A stretch of DNA of 64,000 nt from Xiphias gladius (Eukaryota > Chordata > Actinopteri > Istiophoriformes > Xiphiidae), in the NCBI RefSeq assembly GCF_016859285.1, contig NC_053408.1, forward strand, positions 5,296,213 through 5,360,212, written 5' to 3'. Shown one piece after another: positions 25,214 through 39,300 of this stretch (the first letter of the stretch is position 1; every line of letters begins with the position of its first letter). Position numbers and translations under genes: made by a program. Below the pieces are notes generated by a model. The model saw only the letters and a list, made by a program, of their open reading frames with translations, had not been told where the DNA came from and did not search any database.

Positions 25214-26705
25214 TTTTTTTTTTAAATATTTACTTGTACCTGGTACTAAATGAGAAGGAGGCATCTTTGGAAGAGAGTGGGGTTTCCATTTTGATCGGCT
25301 CATTTCTAGTCACCTAGTAACTGGCGCTTAGATATTTCCCCTCCTACACAGAAAACGCTTCACCCATGAAGTAAGAGCGGGAGAAATCTGTCAGGGACAA
25401 GCAATATCTGCAGATTCAGTGCTTCGGCATGCAGACCCGGCCTGAAGTGCAAAGATAAGAATGAGATAAACCGATGGACTCTACATCGAGCATTTGTGGA
25501 GTTATCCTGGATTCTGGGCCATGAAGAGTGTGATGTAAGAGGGGGGTGGAGCCACGTTGATTCAATAGCTCGACTGTGTGCTTTGTGGCGTGATTTGGGC
25601 CCCAATTTGCTGCTCCATTGTTTGATTGGATGACTGCTAATGCGGTTAAGTAATCAAGAAGATTGCTGCTCCATGCGTTGCCGAGGGCAGAGAGTTGTCC
25701 GCTCTGTTGCTGCTGTTAAATTCGGTTGTTAGAAATAGTTATTTGCATCTTCCAGGTAAAACAAGCCGAATACAGACAAGTGTTTCATTGCAGACAAAAC
25801 TATGGCTGTGAAGTGTGAAATATAAAATTCATCTAAAATTTGTCACAAGGTTTTTTTTTTTTTTTTTTTCAGGCACATTTGAATAGCAAACGATCTTGTG
25901 TTGAGGCACTAAATGGAAAAAAAAAAAATGCAAAATGTTTTGGATGTTCCAGGAAGCATCGATTCGCTGCAGCCAGGCCCCACACTGGAACCTGCAAAGC
26001 CATCGGCGAGCATATCTGTGGCAACACAAGCCTCGAACCCAATGCGAGATTAACCCTAACCCAAAAACCTCATCTAAAACAGAATGCTCTGCCTGCTGTC
26101 CGCAGACTGGCTAATGTTGCCCAGTGGAGAAGGAAGTGTTGAATGAACAATTGGACTTCCTGTTTCAAGCCTTTTACCCTTGTGTGCTGCAGTTGTAACA
26201 ACATGGTGTCTCGTCAGAGTAGCCTGTCAAAAGCTGCTCTGCTGTATCATCATGGGAAATTATTGCTTCCCTTTTTTTCTTTTTTTCAACATTATTAGTC
26301 TGAGTGACCTGCTAGCAAAAGGTTGAATACTGTACACTTTGGAGAAGTTGCTGCACTTGTAGAAGAAAACATGGCTGTTTTTAGTAGCTTTCATGTTCCG
26401 TTACTTTTTTTTGTTTTTTCGTTTCTTCTTTTGAGTATATCCCTAGACTAAAAGGCATGTGCTCCCTAAAAGCTTTGTTTCCATTGCTGCCATTTCCTTT
26501 TTTATCATACGGGCACAACGGCAGGAAGAAGGTTGAAGTGACCTTCATGCTTCATGTTGCTCCATTTTCTCTAACCCTCTTCTCTGTCTTGTTTTCTTTG
26601 TCTCCTTCTGCTTTTGGCTCTTAGCACACACAGACAGTTGCCCTCTACCCCTCTACCCTGTGCAAGGGAATTCATGCATAGGCTCGCACAAACAAAGACA
26701 CTCAC

Positions 26706-26743
<38 letters not shown>

Positions 26744-29700
26744 GTCACCCAGTCCTCACACAGTCCCTTCCTGCTGTTAGTGTAACAGAGTTCACAGTTC
26801 TTCTTTCTATCTGGGCTGCAACTGTTACAGCTGCAGCGAGAGGAGGATGTGTGCTTGAGGGCGTGTTTCATGAATGCGCCTTCGCCTCTCTCTCCCATCA
26901 CAAGTCGAATGAACGCGGTCGCACGCTCGAGCCGCTTGAGTTTGGTGTCCATTTGTGCATTTGGATATATGGCTCCTATAAATACAACAATGTAAACATG
27001 GTGGACACGTACTCCCGGGTTTGTTCAAGTCGCCAGGCCAAGCAGGCCTTGACTCTGCCAGTGGTTCCTCAGGTACGTGATCACGCTGGCGTCTTAAGCA
27101 GCTTTTTATTGACACATTATAAAATTTTCAGACTGTGAGGTTGGCGTATTTTCTATATTTCGATAACAGTCTTGCTTCCTGCTTTGCGTAAACATGGCCC
27201 TTCTGCACTTGTTTCTTTTCCTGTATTGAGTAAAGTAGCAGGAATATTTAACTGACGGCGCTTAGAAACTCTCACTTTCTAGATGTCGGTGTTGATGTTT
27301 TGACTTTTTAGTTTGGATGTTAAAGATTCCTTTTTAAGGGTTTAGGTCTGAATTTGACAGTTTCGCTTGTTGTTCGTGAGTCTTTTCTGTCACTCAATGT
27401 GGACACGAGCAAGTCTTTTTATATCAAAACAACCACGCCAGAGAACTAGTGTTGTAATGTGTAATCTCATAGGGATAGAGAAGGTGCAGCTGCTTCAAAG
27501 CACAAGAGAGACTGAACATCTTAAAATGATGCTTTTCATCCCGAAAAAAAACAAAATGTCCCTTCTGATGCCAAAGCTTTTTGCGTGTTTTAAGTAAGAC
27601 AGCAGACGTGTTTTCTCTCATTGGGGCCTGACTGTTACTTTATAAACAGATACTGGTGTTTCGGTGGTTTCCAACCTAGAGCTCGGACCCATCACACAGT
27701 CATAGGATAAATCTGAGAGGTCGTAACGTGTTTGCTGAAGTAGGGATGAAGAAAAACGTTTCTGTAGTGGAACTGCTAGCAACCCATACCGTGGGGATCT
27801 TTTTTTGTAAGGGGCCACAAGCCAGAAAGGCTGGAAACTGGATTAATCTTTGACAATGCATTGTATTTTATAATATATTCATGTTTTGTATGTAAAATCT
27901 TGAAAAGGTCACTAGTAACTACAGCTGTCTGGCAAATGTGGTAGAGCAAAAAGGAGAGTATTTTCCTTCAGAAAAGCAGTGGAGTGGAAGTGTAAAGCAG
28001 CATAAAATCGAAACGCAAGTACTTTATACTGAAGTGCAGCACTTGAGTAAATGTACTTTGACTGACGTATTTGCATGGTAGCTCTCAGTTATAGTCCCTT
28101 CAAAGTGATGACAATCTATGACACCGGCGCATCAAAGTGTTTGCTGATTTGTATCCGCTCGTATGTGTACACAGCATGTGTAGTTTTCCTTTCATTGCAA
28201 GTGGTTGGGTTGTGGTTGTTTGTTCCAAAGGACGGGGGCAGGCATTCTAGCGTAGCAATGTCAGAGATCAATGAAGCAGCTCTCTCATTTCCTCTGTTTC
28301 TGTGTAGTCGTGGTGTGTTGTTTGGAATCAATGTGTTTTCGGGGTCAGTTGTCTGGTTGTCCATATTGACGGCCTCGTGGTTGTATTGAGATCAATAATG
28401 AAGCAAAGCCAGAAAAGTGATAATGTTGAAGATACAGATTTGTTTTTAAAAAAACAAAAAAAACCCCAAAGAATAATGCCTGATCATACTGGTGAAGTTT
28501 AACCTGTGTTGTTTTTTTTTTGTTTGTTTATTTGTTCCTGCAGTCTTCACCCGTGGTCGGATGCCGTCATTGGTCTGGTAGCTTATCAGGCGCTCATCGT
28601 GGTTATCGTAATAAGACGAACCAACGATTGGCACATCTTAGTGTGGAAGGATTGACTAATGCCGACATTGTTTTGAAGTGAGAGCAGTGAACTCTCGCGA
28701 GCGGGTGTTTTTGTGCAGAATAAATGAGGCTAAAATTAGGTAATGATCATTATCATTTGGAGAACATCTCTGTGGTTTTTCTTTTTTTTGTTTGTTTTGT
28801 TTTGTTTTTTTGCGTTTGATGTAAGCTACTTCCTATGGCAGGCTGACGTAGAAAGAGCAGTGGGCTGAAGGCTGATACTTGACGCTGTTTGGCTCGGCTT
28901 TCACCTCGTGAAATACTGTTAAAGAGTACTCGAACGAGACAAGACAAGTTTGAGTATGCAGGAAATTGTCTTCACACACATACTGATTCTACATTAGCTT
29001 TAGTTCCTGTTCTGTAGAAGCACCTGCAGATGTGTTTGAGTTTCTGCATCAGCATTTTTTTTTATTTTTTTTTTTTTTGGACTTTCCACAGGTGGAGAAT
29101 GAAAGTCTCCGGTCAGCGATCTACGTCAATGTAGCACAGCTTCACCAAAGCATCTCTCAGTCTCCCCCCTCAGCTCCTTCGTCCTACTCTCCCTCCTACC
29201 TTGACACAGAGGGATGGGAGGTGCACACTGACCAGGAAAGTGGACAGGAGTACTACTACCATCCCGCCACGGGGCACACCACCTGGGACAATCCCTTTCT
29301 AGACTCCCCCACGGACCCCGAGCCTCTCCCTGCGGAGGAGCCTTGCTCCCCCTCACCTCCCCAGTCACCTGCCCTCACTCCGTCCACCGCCTCCCCTCCG
29401 GCGTGGACCTCAGACTGGGAGCAGTTGGTGGATGAGACCAGCGGTCGCCCATACTTCTACAACCCGATGTCCGGGGAAACTTCCTGGGAGCCTCCAGAGC
29501 AGCTGAGCCCGTATCCCCCGCTGATGGAGCCTATGAGCGTGCACAGGTTTCACGAGGACGGGCCGGTAAGGACAGCCTGGGCGCTCTACTTAGACTCTCT
29601 CTGTCTCCGGTTTTAGCTTCACCCAGGGGGAGGCTGTAAATACAGTCTGCTTTTAATGGAATTAAATCTCCTGCACCTACATAGCGGACAGGACTCATTT

Positions 29701-32700
29701 TCATAAGGGAAGCTAACAGCAGAATGTCCCTAGTAGTCTCCGGTACTGTCCCTAACTTTAAAAGAATGGAGACATGTTTTTCTTCACAACACAAGCAACA
29801 AGTGACCCCTTTTCTCCTCCCTTTTTTTGAGCTTGAGCTGGAACATTAATGGGCCCAGACAGAATAATACTTTGAGGCCGTGGAAATGCTGTGACTTATT
29901 TATCAAAGTCCCGGAACAGTCCTTGAGCTCAGTGTCAGCGCGGCAGTAGGAAATTAATCAGCTGACATTATTCAGATGAGATGTGGCAACATTTCAAAAC
30001 AAAAACTGAACTGGGACAAAGATTAGCATCAGTATCTGCGTCTGTTGATTACTACAATTATTCCCCATCTGAAGGTCAAGACTCTCCGGGTTTGATTTAA
30101 AGAAATAGTTAAACATTTTTGGAAATACGCTCATTCGCGTCCTCGCTGAGAGTTATGTCTGTAAAATAACAAAGTTGTAATTTTTACACTTTGACGTTTG
30201 TACCGATCAAACAAACGAAGCAGGTGTTAATTAATGAGCTTTCGATGTTCCGGTTGGCAGTCTCGCCGTTTCCACCGGTTTCCAGTCCTGCCGGCTGTAG
30301 CTTCATATTTTACTGTACAGATATAAGAGTGGCGTGGATTTCCCAAAATGTCGAACTATTCCTTTAACAAGATAAGAGGGAAGAAGGGGGAAAAATTTTG
30401 TTGGTTTGTTTATATGTTAATCTTTTTATGAAATGCTGGAGGGTTTTCCATCTTCAGGACTCCAAAAAACATACAAAGGGTCACAAGCCAAAAAAAAATC
30501 TGACCAATGAGTTGCTATATATTCTCACTTTATTTTCAAGTTTTTGTGTATGTGTGTGTTTTAACGTGCGTTTCCACCGCGTTATGTTCCCCAGCCTCCT
30601 CTACCCGAGGAGGACTACCCCTCGGAGGATTACCCGGCTGCTAATCAACCAGAGATCTACGAGGAGGTCCTTACCGGGAGAACCCCCACCCTCCCTAAAG
30701 AGTACACATTCAGCCATTTGAGCCGGACCGTCATCCCCAGGGCCAACCTGGACCGCAGTACCCCGACTGGCTGGAATCTCACTGTGGAACCGAACGGGAC
30801 CTGGGTGTTCACCAGTGAACACTCTCCAGATCAGGTTAGTCCAGGGACAGTTTGATGCAGACAAAGAAAATGGAGGGATATTGAATTGAATTCCACAAAA
30901 TGTGAGGTTTTTGAAGTTATTCATTGCTTGGTGCTGTATGTTTCAAACGTACAGACATTAACATTAAGAGAAAGTATTTTTAGCTATCCCTCAAACGTCA
31001 TCTGTGATTGTTTTGATGTCAGTCTTACAGAACCAAAGGGTGAGGAGTTCCCTTGAATCTTAAAGCCAGGGTATGCTTGAAACAAGCTAGTTTTTTACAA
31101 GGTGTCGTCCGATCCCATCCAAAGGGGGGGGGAGTCTACAGCCTTTTTGAACAGTCACGCTCATAGGTGGCGCAAAAAGCCTTCCGTCGTAGCGGGGTGC
31201 TCCCTTTCAAACAGTCTCTCCTTCGAAAATAACCCATGGTGTTTAACACAAAGAGCCACGGAGGTAGTTGCGTTGAGAATGAGAGCCTAACAAAAGTGAA
31301 CCTCACGGTGGCAGGATCCCCAAAGCAATTAGGACCCATCCCCTGGGGGCCACGGATGTCTGTAAAAGGCTTAACGGCGATCCGAGATATTTCAATCTGG
31401 ACGGAAGCGCTGGACCGACCGACATATCACCGGACCGACACTGCTATCCGTAGAGCCATTCTGCTAGCGTGGCTGAAAAGAGAACTACGCAGAGAGAGAG
31501 AGAAAAGTTAATGTCCTGCAGACTCTCTCGTCTCCACACACCTACTCCTACTCCCTGTTTGAGAGGGCCGTGAGTGTCGAATTATCAGTCTTGGATGGTT
31601 ACAAAAACTGTCACACCTAGCGCCCCCCCTCCTAACTGGGATGTTGGCAAGGTGTTGGTAGAGGGGGTTTTCAGAGGCCGTTCGACCATCCAACAGGGAC
31701 TTTTTTTTTTTTTTTAAACTTACTGCGGCCTTTATAATGTAGACTTATTTTAAATAATCATACAAGGAGCAACAAAAAAGTACCAGTTTCTCTGACGGCA
31801 GTAGTATCAATAGTGCATGATGCAGTGAGGACTGCGCAGCTCTTCCCTAATCCTTACTGTGCTGTCGCTATAGAAAACATCCATTTACTTTAAAAGCGTT
31901 AATATATTTACATCATGTAAATGTATTGTATGTCATGAGCTGTAGTTGATCTACGTCACTTTCCTTTCAACACAGTAAAGCTAGGCAGCAAAAACACCTT
32001 TGATTTTCTTTGTTTGAAAACATCATTGACGCTGAACCATTTTTGACCAAGACATTTATCTGTCATGCAACAGTGGATCAAGTCTGTGGATGAGCGAGGG
32101 CAGACCTACTACTACCTGAGAGGCGGCTCCAGGTCTCAGTGGAACCTGCCTGAGGTAAAAGATGGTCTGTGGTCATAAAACTGCAATAGATGTCGATCAG
32201 AGATGGGAATTTTCTTGCCTTTTTTTTTTTTTTGCTGGGTTTTTGGTTTTCAGACACCAATTTCAATTTAGATTGGGATCATTGATCAAGTTCTAGCCTT
32301 GGGGCCAATGAAAAACAGTTACCACTTTGTTCATGATATAAAGTAGATCAGGCAACTATATACTCAAGTATGTATACATTTATCAAATGATGATAAAATT
32401 AGTTATAATTTCACTTATGTAATTAAAATATCTTTTTCCATATTAATCGTAGTATAACTGTATTAATTGTAGTATAAACATGTAGCTGTAACCCTACTTA
32501 AAATCCTTTTCATTTTTGATTTTGATAGATAAAGTTGTATTTGCATCCTACTGTCTTGCCTTTGACTGATGTTCAATTCTAGTGTATTTTTTAAAAGAAT
32601 ATTGACAGTAAATATAAACATGACCCAAAAATAGACGACATTAGCAGAACCTTTGTTTTTCCAGCCCTGAGCGGTGTGTGCCGGTATACCTACTTACAGC

Positions 32701-33247
32701 CCAAACAACCTTACCAATAAAGGTAGGGCAGCCTGCATGTGGCCTGACAGGCAAGACTCAGGGCAAAAAAAAAAAAAGCCTGCAAAACACTTACTGCACT
32801 CCTCACTACTGCTCCCGAAGGTTATTCCTTTGAGCTGGACAGTAAGGGGACCGTGTTTAGTGGGATTTTAGTAAGAAAACCCACCTGAAACAATAAAGGT
32901 GAGGGGGACAAAAATAAGATTTTGAACAGCCCCCCACCCCCCTACCCCCACTGGAAATTACGCCTTGAATTCAGGACACGAGTTCAACCAAATAGTAGTT
33001 TCACATTTACCCTTTGTGTGGTTTAAAGTGTGACAGACCTGTTTGAATTTGCCTTGTCATCTCTCGAGTTTTCAATTTTTCGTATTTAAACTAAACCGAA
33101 CTGCGTTTGGTCCCTCCAGGCCCCTGTAGCTCCTGGTCAGTCCAGGATGGAGAACGGTGTTGAGGTGGAAAACTTGTCGGTCATTAAAAACTGGAGACAC
33201 ACCATGGGACCTGCTCAGCTCAGCTCAGCCCAGGATGATGGGGTACA

Positions 33248-33304
<57 letters not shown>

Positions 33305-36300
33305 GTGAACAAATATATATTCACACACTCTCAAACCTGCATGTACACACATCCAGGGCGTGTCAGCCAGCTTAAACAGAATGCTTTGCTCAGGCAAAAA
33401 TAGTGACGGTGAGTCAGCGTTTAACAACTGACACTCCTAGGCTTTTAACCCTTGTGTAGCCAGGCAGGGGGTTTTGGGGAGGGGGGGCTACATATGTACG
33501 CCAACACCTTGTTGCTGGGTACAAATAAGGGCTTGTGCTTGGTCCTTGCACCAGGACACAGCAGTGGCTCCATTCACGGCCCGGGCTGGTGTTTATTTCC
33601 CTCCCCAGATTTAACAAAAACGTGATCTGATCCCTTACTAATATTCGTAGACGTGTCTTTAATCTTTATCCCCATTTATGGGTGAATTTAGCACATACCA
33701 TGGCCAAACTTACGTGGACGCTAAAAAATGACAACATATATGTGATTATTGAGCGTCTCATTCCGAAAAAACATAGCCTCCTACGAAAGCCTCCACACTT
33801 CAGGGAAGGTTCTCCGTGCTTCCCTAATCTGTTGCCACAAAGTTGAAAGCAAACTATTGTCTAAAATACCTTTTGTATGCTATAGCATTAAGTAACAAAC
33901 TATGAATAATGTTCACAGGTCCGCAAAAGTATGTGGACAAAGGTTTCTGCATACTTTTGCTTTTTGATCTTATCTGCTAATTTTCTTTTTTTCGAACAAC
34001 TTTTAATACCACACTACATTTGGGACGTTCCGGTCCTTTTTTCTGAATTACAAATCCTAAAGTCTCCTTCCGTCGTCCCCCTCTTGTCCAGAGGTTCGTC
34101 CCAACTCACAGGAGGAACACGTCAGACTACAGCAGCGACAGCTCCAGTACAGGAAACTCTCCAGAGACGCAGCATAACGTGAGTGAAACTTGTGTGGTAC
34201 CCGTACGGTCACGTCTGCTGATGCTGATTACTCTAAATTAGCTAAAAAATGACAGTTGGTTAGGCGTTAATGGTGTTCTGTGTCTCTCTCTCAAGGCTTT
34301 GGGGTTTAGACCCTGGAGAAACCCCTATTATCTGACCTCGAGGTGGCTGCGCTATAACGTGGGTTGCTAGTCTGAGTGTTCACCTGAGCTCGATCCATAG
34401 ATAGCAGCGTCTATCTATGATGAGGCAAAAGGTGTCACTGCAGAGCACTCAAGGAGCATTTGTTGTATTTGAGCGGATGTGTTTCATTCCCTGCATCAAA
34501 TATTGTGATCGTTTGAAACATCCTGTCTTTCAAGTAGTGATGCATTCCGCCTGTTGGGATAGGCAAATTATTAACTGACTGCTGAAGTCTTTTTTTATTA
34601 TGAAATTCCCTCTCTGTGTTTCCTTGCTGGAAGTGGAAGAATAGTATTAAAAATGGGGAATTTGCTTCTAAAAATACTGTAACTTTGGAAGATACTCACT
34701 TGATTTGTCAAACTTAAGGCTGCTGAAGCCTCATTTTGACTTCAGATTAACTTTTTTTGAATCCATTTTCGCACAGAAGAGAAAAGAGAGAGTACTAGTT
34801 CTCTTTTTTTTTCCCCCTTTGCACTGACTTACACTGGAGTTGCATTAGAAAGGGATCTTTTTTGGGGTCAGTGTGAACAGGAAGAGTGGTTACGGCAAGC
34901 AGAGCCCCGCCTCAGTATACATGCGGGCACCTGAGTTTCGTTTTGAGACAGACTGGGGGGGGGGGTGGTTTATCTTTTTAAGTGTTTTTTTAATTCGTCA
35001 CTCACTATCCAGTCACAGTCCAGAAAAGTGCATCTCCACAGCTTTAGTGGGCCAAAGGCAGCTGTCCGCCTGTTGTTCAAATCCAGCAATAGGTCCATTA
35101 GTAGAGCGTCGCTGATGAAATGCGGGGGCAGAAATATTAAACCTGGTGTAGATTAAGGCATAATTCTTGTGATATCCTATATTTTTCCTATTGTCAACAA
35201 ATCCCATGAAAAGACCAAAACCACCAAGCTGACAAGTGTCGTCTGTGTATCCAAAACCTGAGATATCGTAGTCCTCTGTGCCCTAGAGCTTCACTGTTAA
35301 CTATTAAAAATACACCAGTGAGTCACACTGTTGCACTGAGTGACATGCTCCTTCATTACCATGAGAACACACACCCACACACACACACACACACACACTG
35401 TAGTTTATTTTGACTCAGTCCCACATGCACTGTCCTGCTGCTGGAAATAATCACCAAATGAGACTCACTAAATCTGTGGTTAAAAATTGTCCCTAACAGA
35501 TGCAGGCCTCGTGCTTTAAGCATTAACAGACTAGACCAAATACTCTGTTGATTTCTGTGTAGTGATGTCGAAACTGCAACTTCCATTTCTCACGATTTTC
35601 CACATAATCAAAATTTGCATCTTGGGAACACAGATTGTAATAGAGAAGTGGGGATGTGAATGCCGCCGAACGCAATATGTATGTATATGGCTTTATTGAT
35701 GAAGCTTGTGTCCAGCATTGTAACCAGAGCTGTGTGTCCCTCATGTCATTCACACATAACCCTGACAATTGCATGTAGTCAACGAGGAATCAAAATGTCG
35801 TTGTCGTTTACATTTTCAGGTGCAGAACTTAGAGAAAGCCGGAATTCTCAACAAAACAAAAGTGTGTGAGAACGGCAAGAAAGTAAGGTAAATCAACACT
35901 TCCCTTTATAGAGGTTTTTTTTTTTTTTGCTTGCAGGTATGACATTCTCAGGTTTCAGTTTTTGAGTTTTGTGTGAGTTTGGAGTCGCTCGTCGTCCCTC
36001 CCCCTGAAAGCTCCCCCTGGCTTTTTGTTCTGCGTTAGTCATGCTGCATTCCCCCGTTTCAGGAAAAACTGGGCCCAGACGTGGACGGTTCTCCACGGAG
36101 GGGTGCTGACGTTCCACAAGGACCCAAAGTCTGCGGCAACAGGGGCCTCGGTATGAAACTCACTGAATTAATACTTAGAGTGGAGTCACATGATGGTGTG
36201 TAACGTCGCAGGGGAAGAAAGGGCTCATCCTGCATTAGTAAGAAACTCTGACAGCTGAATGCGGTGCCCCCGCCCATGTTGCATTCTGTACATTTCTGAG

Positions 36301-39300
36301 AGGGTTGTGACTGGGTGAGAATTTTTTTTTTTTTTTTGGTCTTGAAGTTTCAGTCCATTGCCTGAATCTTGTACATACACTTTTCACACACTCTGCACTT
36401 TGGCATCACGAGTCATCCCTAAGAACGGAGATGAAACATTAAACTGCAGCCGGATTCAGGCTTTATGAGGAGTGACAGCGCCGACACACCTTCTGTTCGG
36501 CGCCGCTCGTTACACTGAATGCCCTCCCCGTCGCTTCGGTAATCAGCTTGTATTCTTGTCTTTCCTCCGCGCAGAACAAGACCAATCAGATAGTTCCAGA
36601 GGTCACGGTGGACCTGCGAGGGGCGACGATTGGCTGGGCCTCGAAGGACAAGTCCAGCAAAAAGAACGTTTTGGAGGTGCGTTCGTTTCGTTGACGCGGA
36701 ACATGATGCAATGCAGTGCAAATAACACGTGCTTATATTTTTAGCATCTTTGCCTCCGTTTAAGAAGCTTCTCCCATAAAACATGGTCTCATACATTTAT
36801 GTCCAATATTAAATTTGCAGTTGTGAGTTAAATTAGTAAAAGGAGATTGTTTGTGAATTATCTAACTTGTGACTCACAATCATCATTTCCCTTAGAGCCC
36901 CTGAAAAGACCTTTTATCTATCCATATTCTTCTATAACGTTAAATATTGCTGGCTAAATAAGCAATATGAAAGTTAAAAAAAAAACAAAAAACATATTAA
37001 GGTACTGTTTATCAAGCATTTGTCAAGACTTTAACACTAGTTGTTCTGTGAGGCTGTAGTTAAGCAGGGTGGTGCAATAATGACGCTAACATCCGAGTTT
37101 TTAGGAGGTAAAATTTTTACAATGTTCCGTGTTCCAACGTTTTCTAATTAGCACTAAATAAAAAGTGCAGCTGAGGCTGATGGAAATGTCATTTCTTTCA
37201 CATTCATTGGGTCATAACTGTAAAAGCATTGAACAAATGAAAAGACTGGTTGTTAGTGGCACGAAATGAAATAGCTGTGGGATCACCGAAGTTAATACAA
37301 GTCGGCCTCAGGGGGACGTGAATGTCGATGCGAGGTTTCGCAGCAATCCATCCAGTAGCTGTCAAGACATCCCTAGAGCTACTGCACAAGTATGGCTTAA
37401 AAAAACAGAACCCATCAGAGCGTCAGATACGGATTCAGAAATACAGACGTCATGACCACAACAGCTGTAGCTTTGGCACATCATAGTGTGTTCATATTGG
37501 ATCCCATCCCTCCCAGAGCCCTGAAGATATGAAACAAGTCTGGTGAACTGTCCCTCTTTCTTATCCAGCTCTCTCTGTCCTTCAGTTAAAAGGCAAGAGC
37601 GGCGTCGAGTTTCTGATACAGTACGACACCGAGAGCATCATCAGTGACTGGCACAAAGTCTTAACGGACACCATACGGCAACTGGTTAGTGCTTCCATCA
37701 TCCATCATTGATAAACACGCTGATAATGAATTATCAGCATCACGCTACAGAAGACAGAGGCCTATCAGATTTAATGATTCAGTTACTGTCTGTAACTGAA
37801 TCGTTTTTGGGGAAAAACACTTTCTTGCTGAGAGTTAAATAAGAAGACGAGTACCACGCTCATGTATGTCCCGTTCAGTGTAAGGCTACAGGCTGGAGAC
37901 GTTTGGCTCAGCATAAAGACTAGAAACCGGGGGAAACGGCTTTCCCGGCTCTGTCTGAGAATCCACCTACCAGACCTAAACAGAGTCTCGCCAGGCTTGT
38001 GGCTAGTTTCCCCCTGCTGATAGTGGCCTCGTATCTAAGACCAGACACGAGCGTGGTATTATTCCTCTTATCTCACTCTCAACAAGAAAGTGAATACTGT
38101 TCGTTTAAAAGAAGCAGAAGAATAAGAAAGAAAAAATAAGGCTGCTAACTTCACTTTAAAATATGTGATCGCCCAAATTCTGACTAATGAAAGGGATGAA
38201 ATGCACGTCAGTCCGGGTTTTTCCTTTTGGTTGAGATGCCGTTTGTATCCGTCTGTTCATCAGGAGTACCAGGACCATCACTCAGAGGAGGAGGACGGGG
38301 ACTTATACGAGAAGATCGCCGTCACGGAGCGAGATGACAAGTCTGGAGGTGGCGTAGAAAAGCGAAGGAGTAAGTTGAGCGGGCCACATTTTCCACCACT
38401 GCGAAAAACCAAGCGTGTCTGATTTAATTGCGGAATGAACGACGTAATGTTTTGTGACCTAGTTAGATATATTGGGCCCATTAAGAGCTACAGTTACAAT
38501 CGTAATAAATGTCTTAACATTGCTTTCTGTAGCCACTAGGACAAATGTCACCCACTCATCCAGCTCTGCGGCGGACGCAGACCAGAAGCGGGTTCGAACC
38601 AAGCTGATGAAGTTCCTCATGAAACGCCCAACACTGCAGTCTGTCAAGGAGAAAGGCTACATTCGAGGTAGTCCCAGTTCTTTTTGTTTGAACAGAAGCT
38701 AATGGGAACCGGTTCAAAGCAAACATGGACCTGGGAGTGACTGCGGTGGGTTTTGTGACTTTTACCCTACCAGACACTGAACGCTCCCATTTCTGATTTC
38801 AAGCACATCCACGTGTAAACACGAGCGGTTTCGTATTTCCTAGTTGATTTTTAGATCTTCAGAATCGTTATTGCTCCAACAGGAAACCGCGGAACATAAA
38901 CATAGATAAGATGAGATAACGAGACAATTTAAGATATTAAGAGTGTTGGCGCTACACACAAGATAAAATAAAAGGTCCATGTGATAGAGTCATTTGAAGG
39001 CTGTCAATCAGCTGGTTTTCTGATTCACACGTTTAAATTCCCCTAGCAGCACCTCACTGTTGTCAAGGCCGAATCACATATTTCTGTAAAATTGCTGTAA
39101 TGACTTTTCCCATTGGAGAAGTATCTGTTGCACAGGTGATGACTATGACATCCCGCATAATGTTAATACTATGAATGCGACGTACATTTAGGTCATCGTG
39201 TATATTTTGTAAAAAAAAAAAAAAAAATTCACACTTTTTTCATATTCTGATACTCGCTTGACTATTGTACTCTTTATATTTATTCATTTTGCACTTATTT

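Larger units (their letters stand above)
19743..29091 (+). other. arhgap27 intron 1 (9.3 kb)
   Basis: Donor CAG|GTAGGG, acceptor TTCCACAG. The intron carries a CpG-rich candidate promoter (about 21.98-22.44 kb), a candidate alternative exon (26.6-27.07 kb), three TG-rich microsatellites and several transposon relics, listed separately. Apart from these, no exon is supported. Confidence 0.6.

Noticed and set aside
26998-27072. Idea that the TATAAATA at 26977 drives transcription of the alternative exon
   Set aside because: The TATA lies only about 20 bases before the ATG, so a start 25-30 bases downstream would fall after it; if the exon is real it is more likely spliced from upstream.
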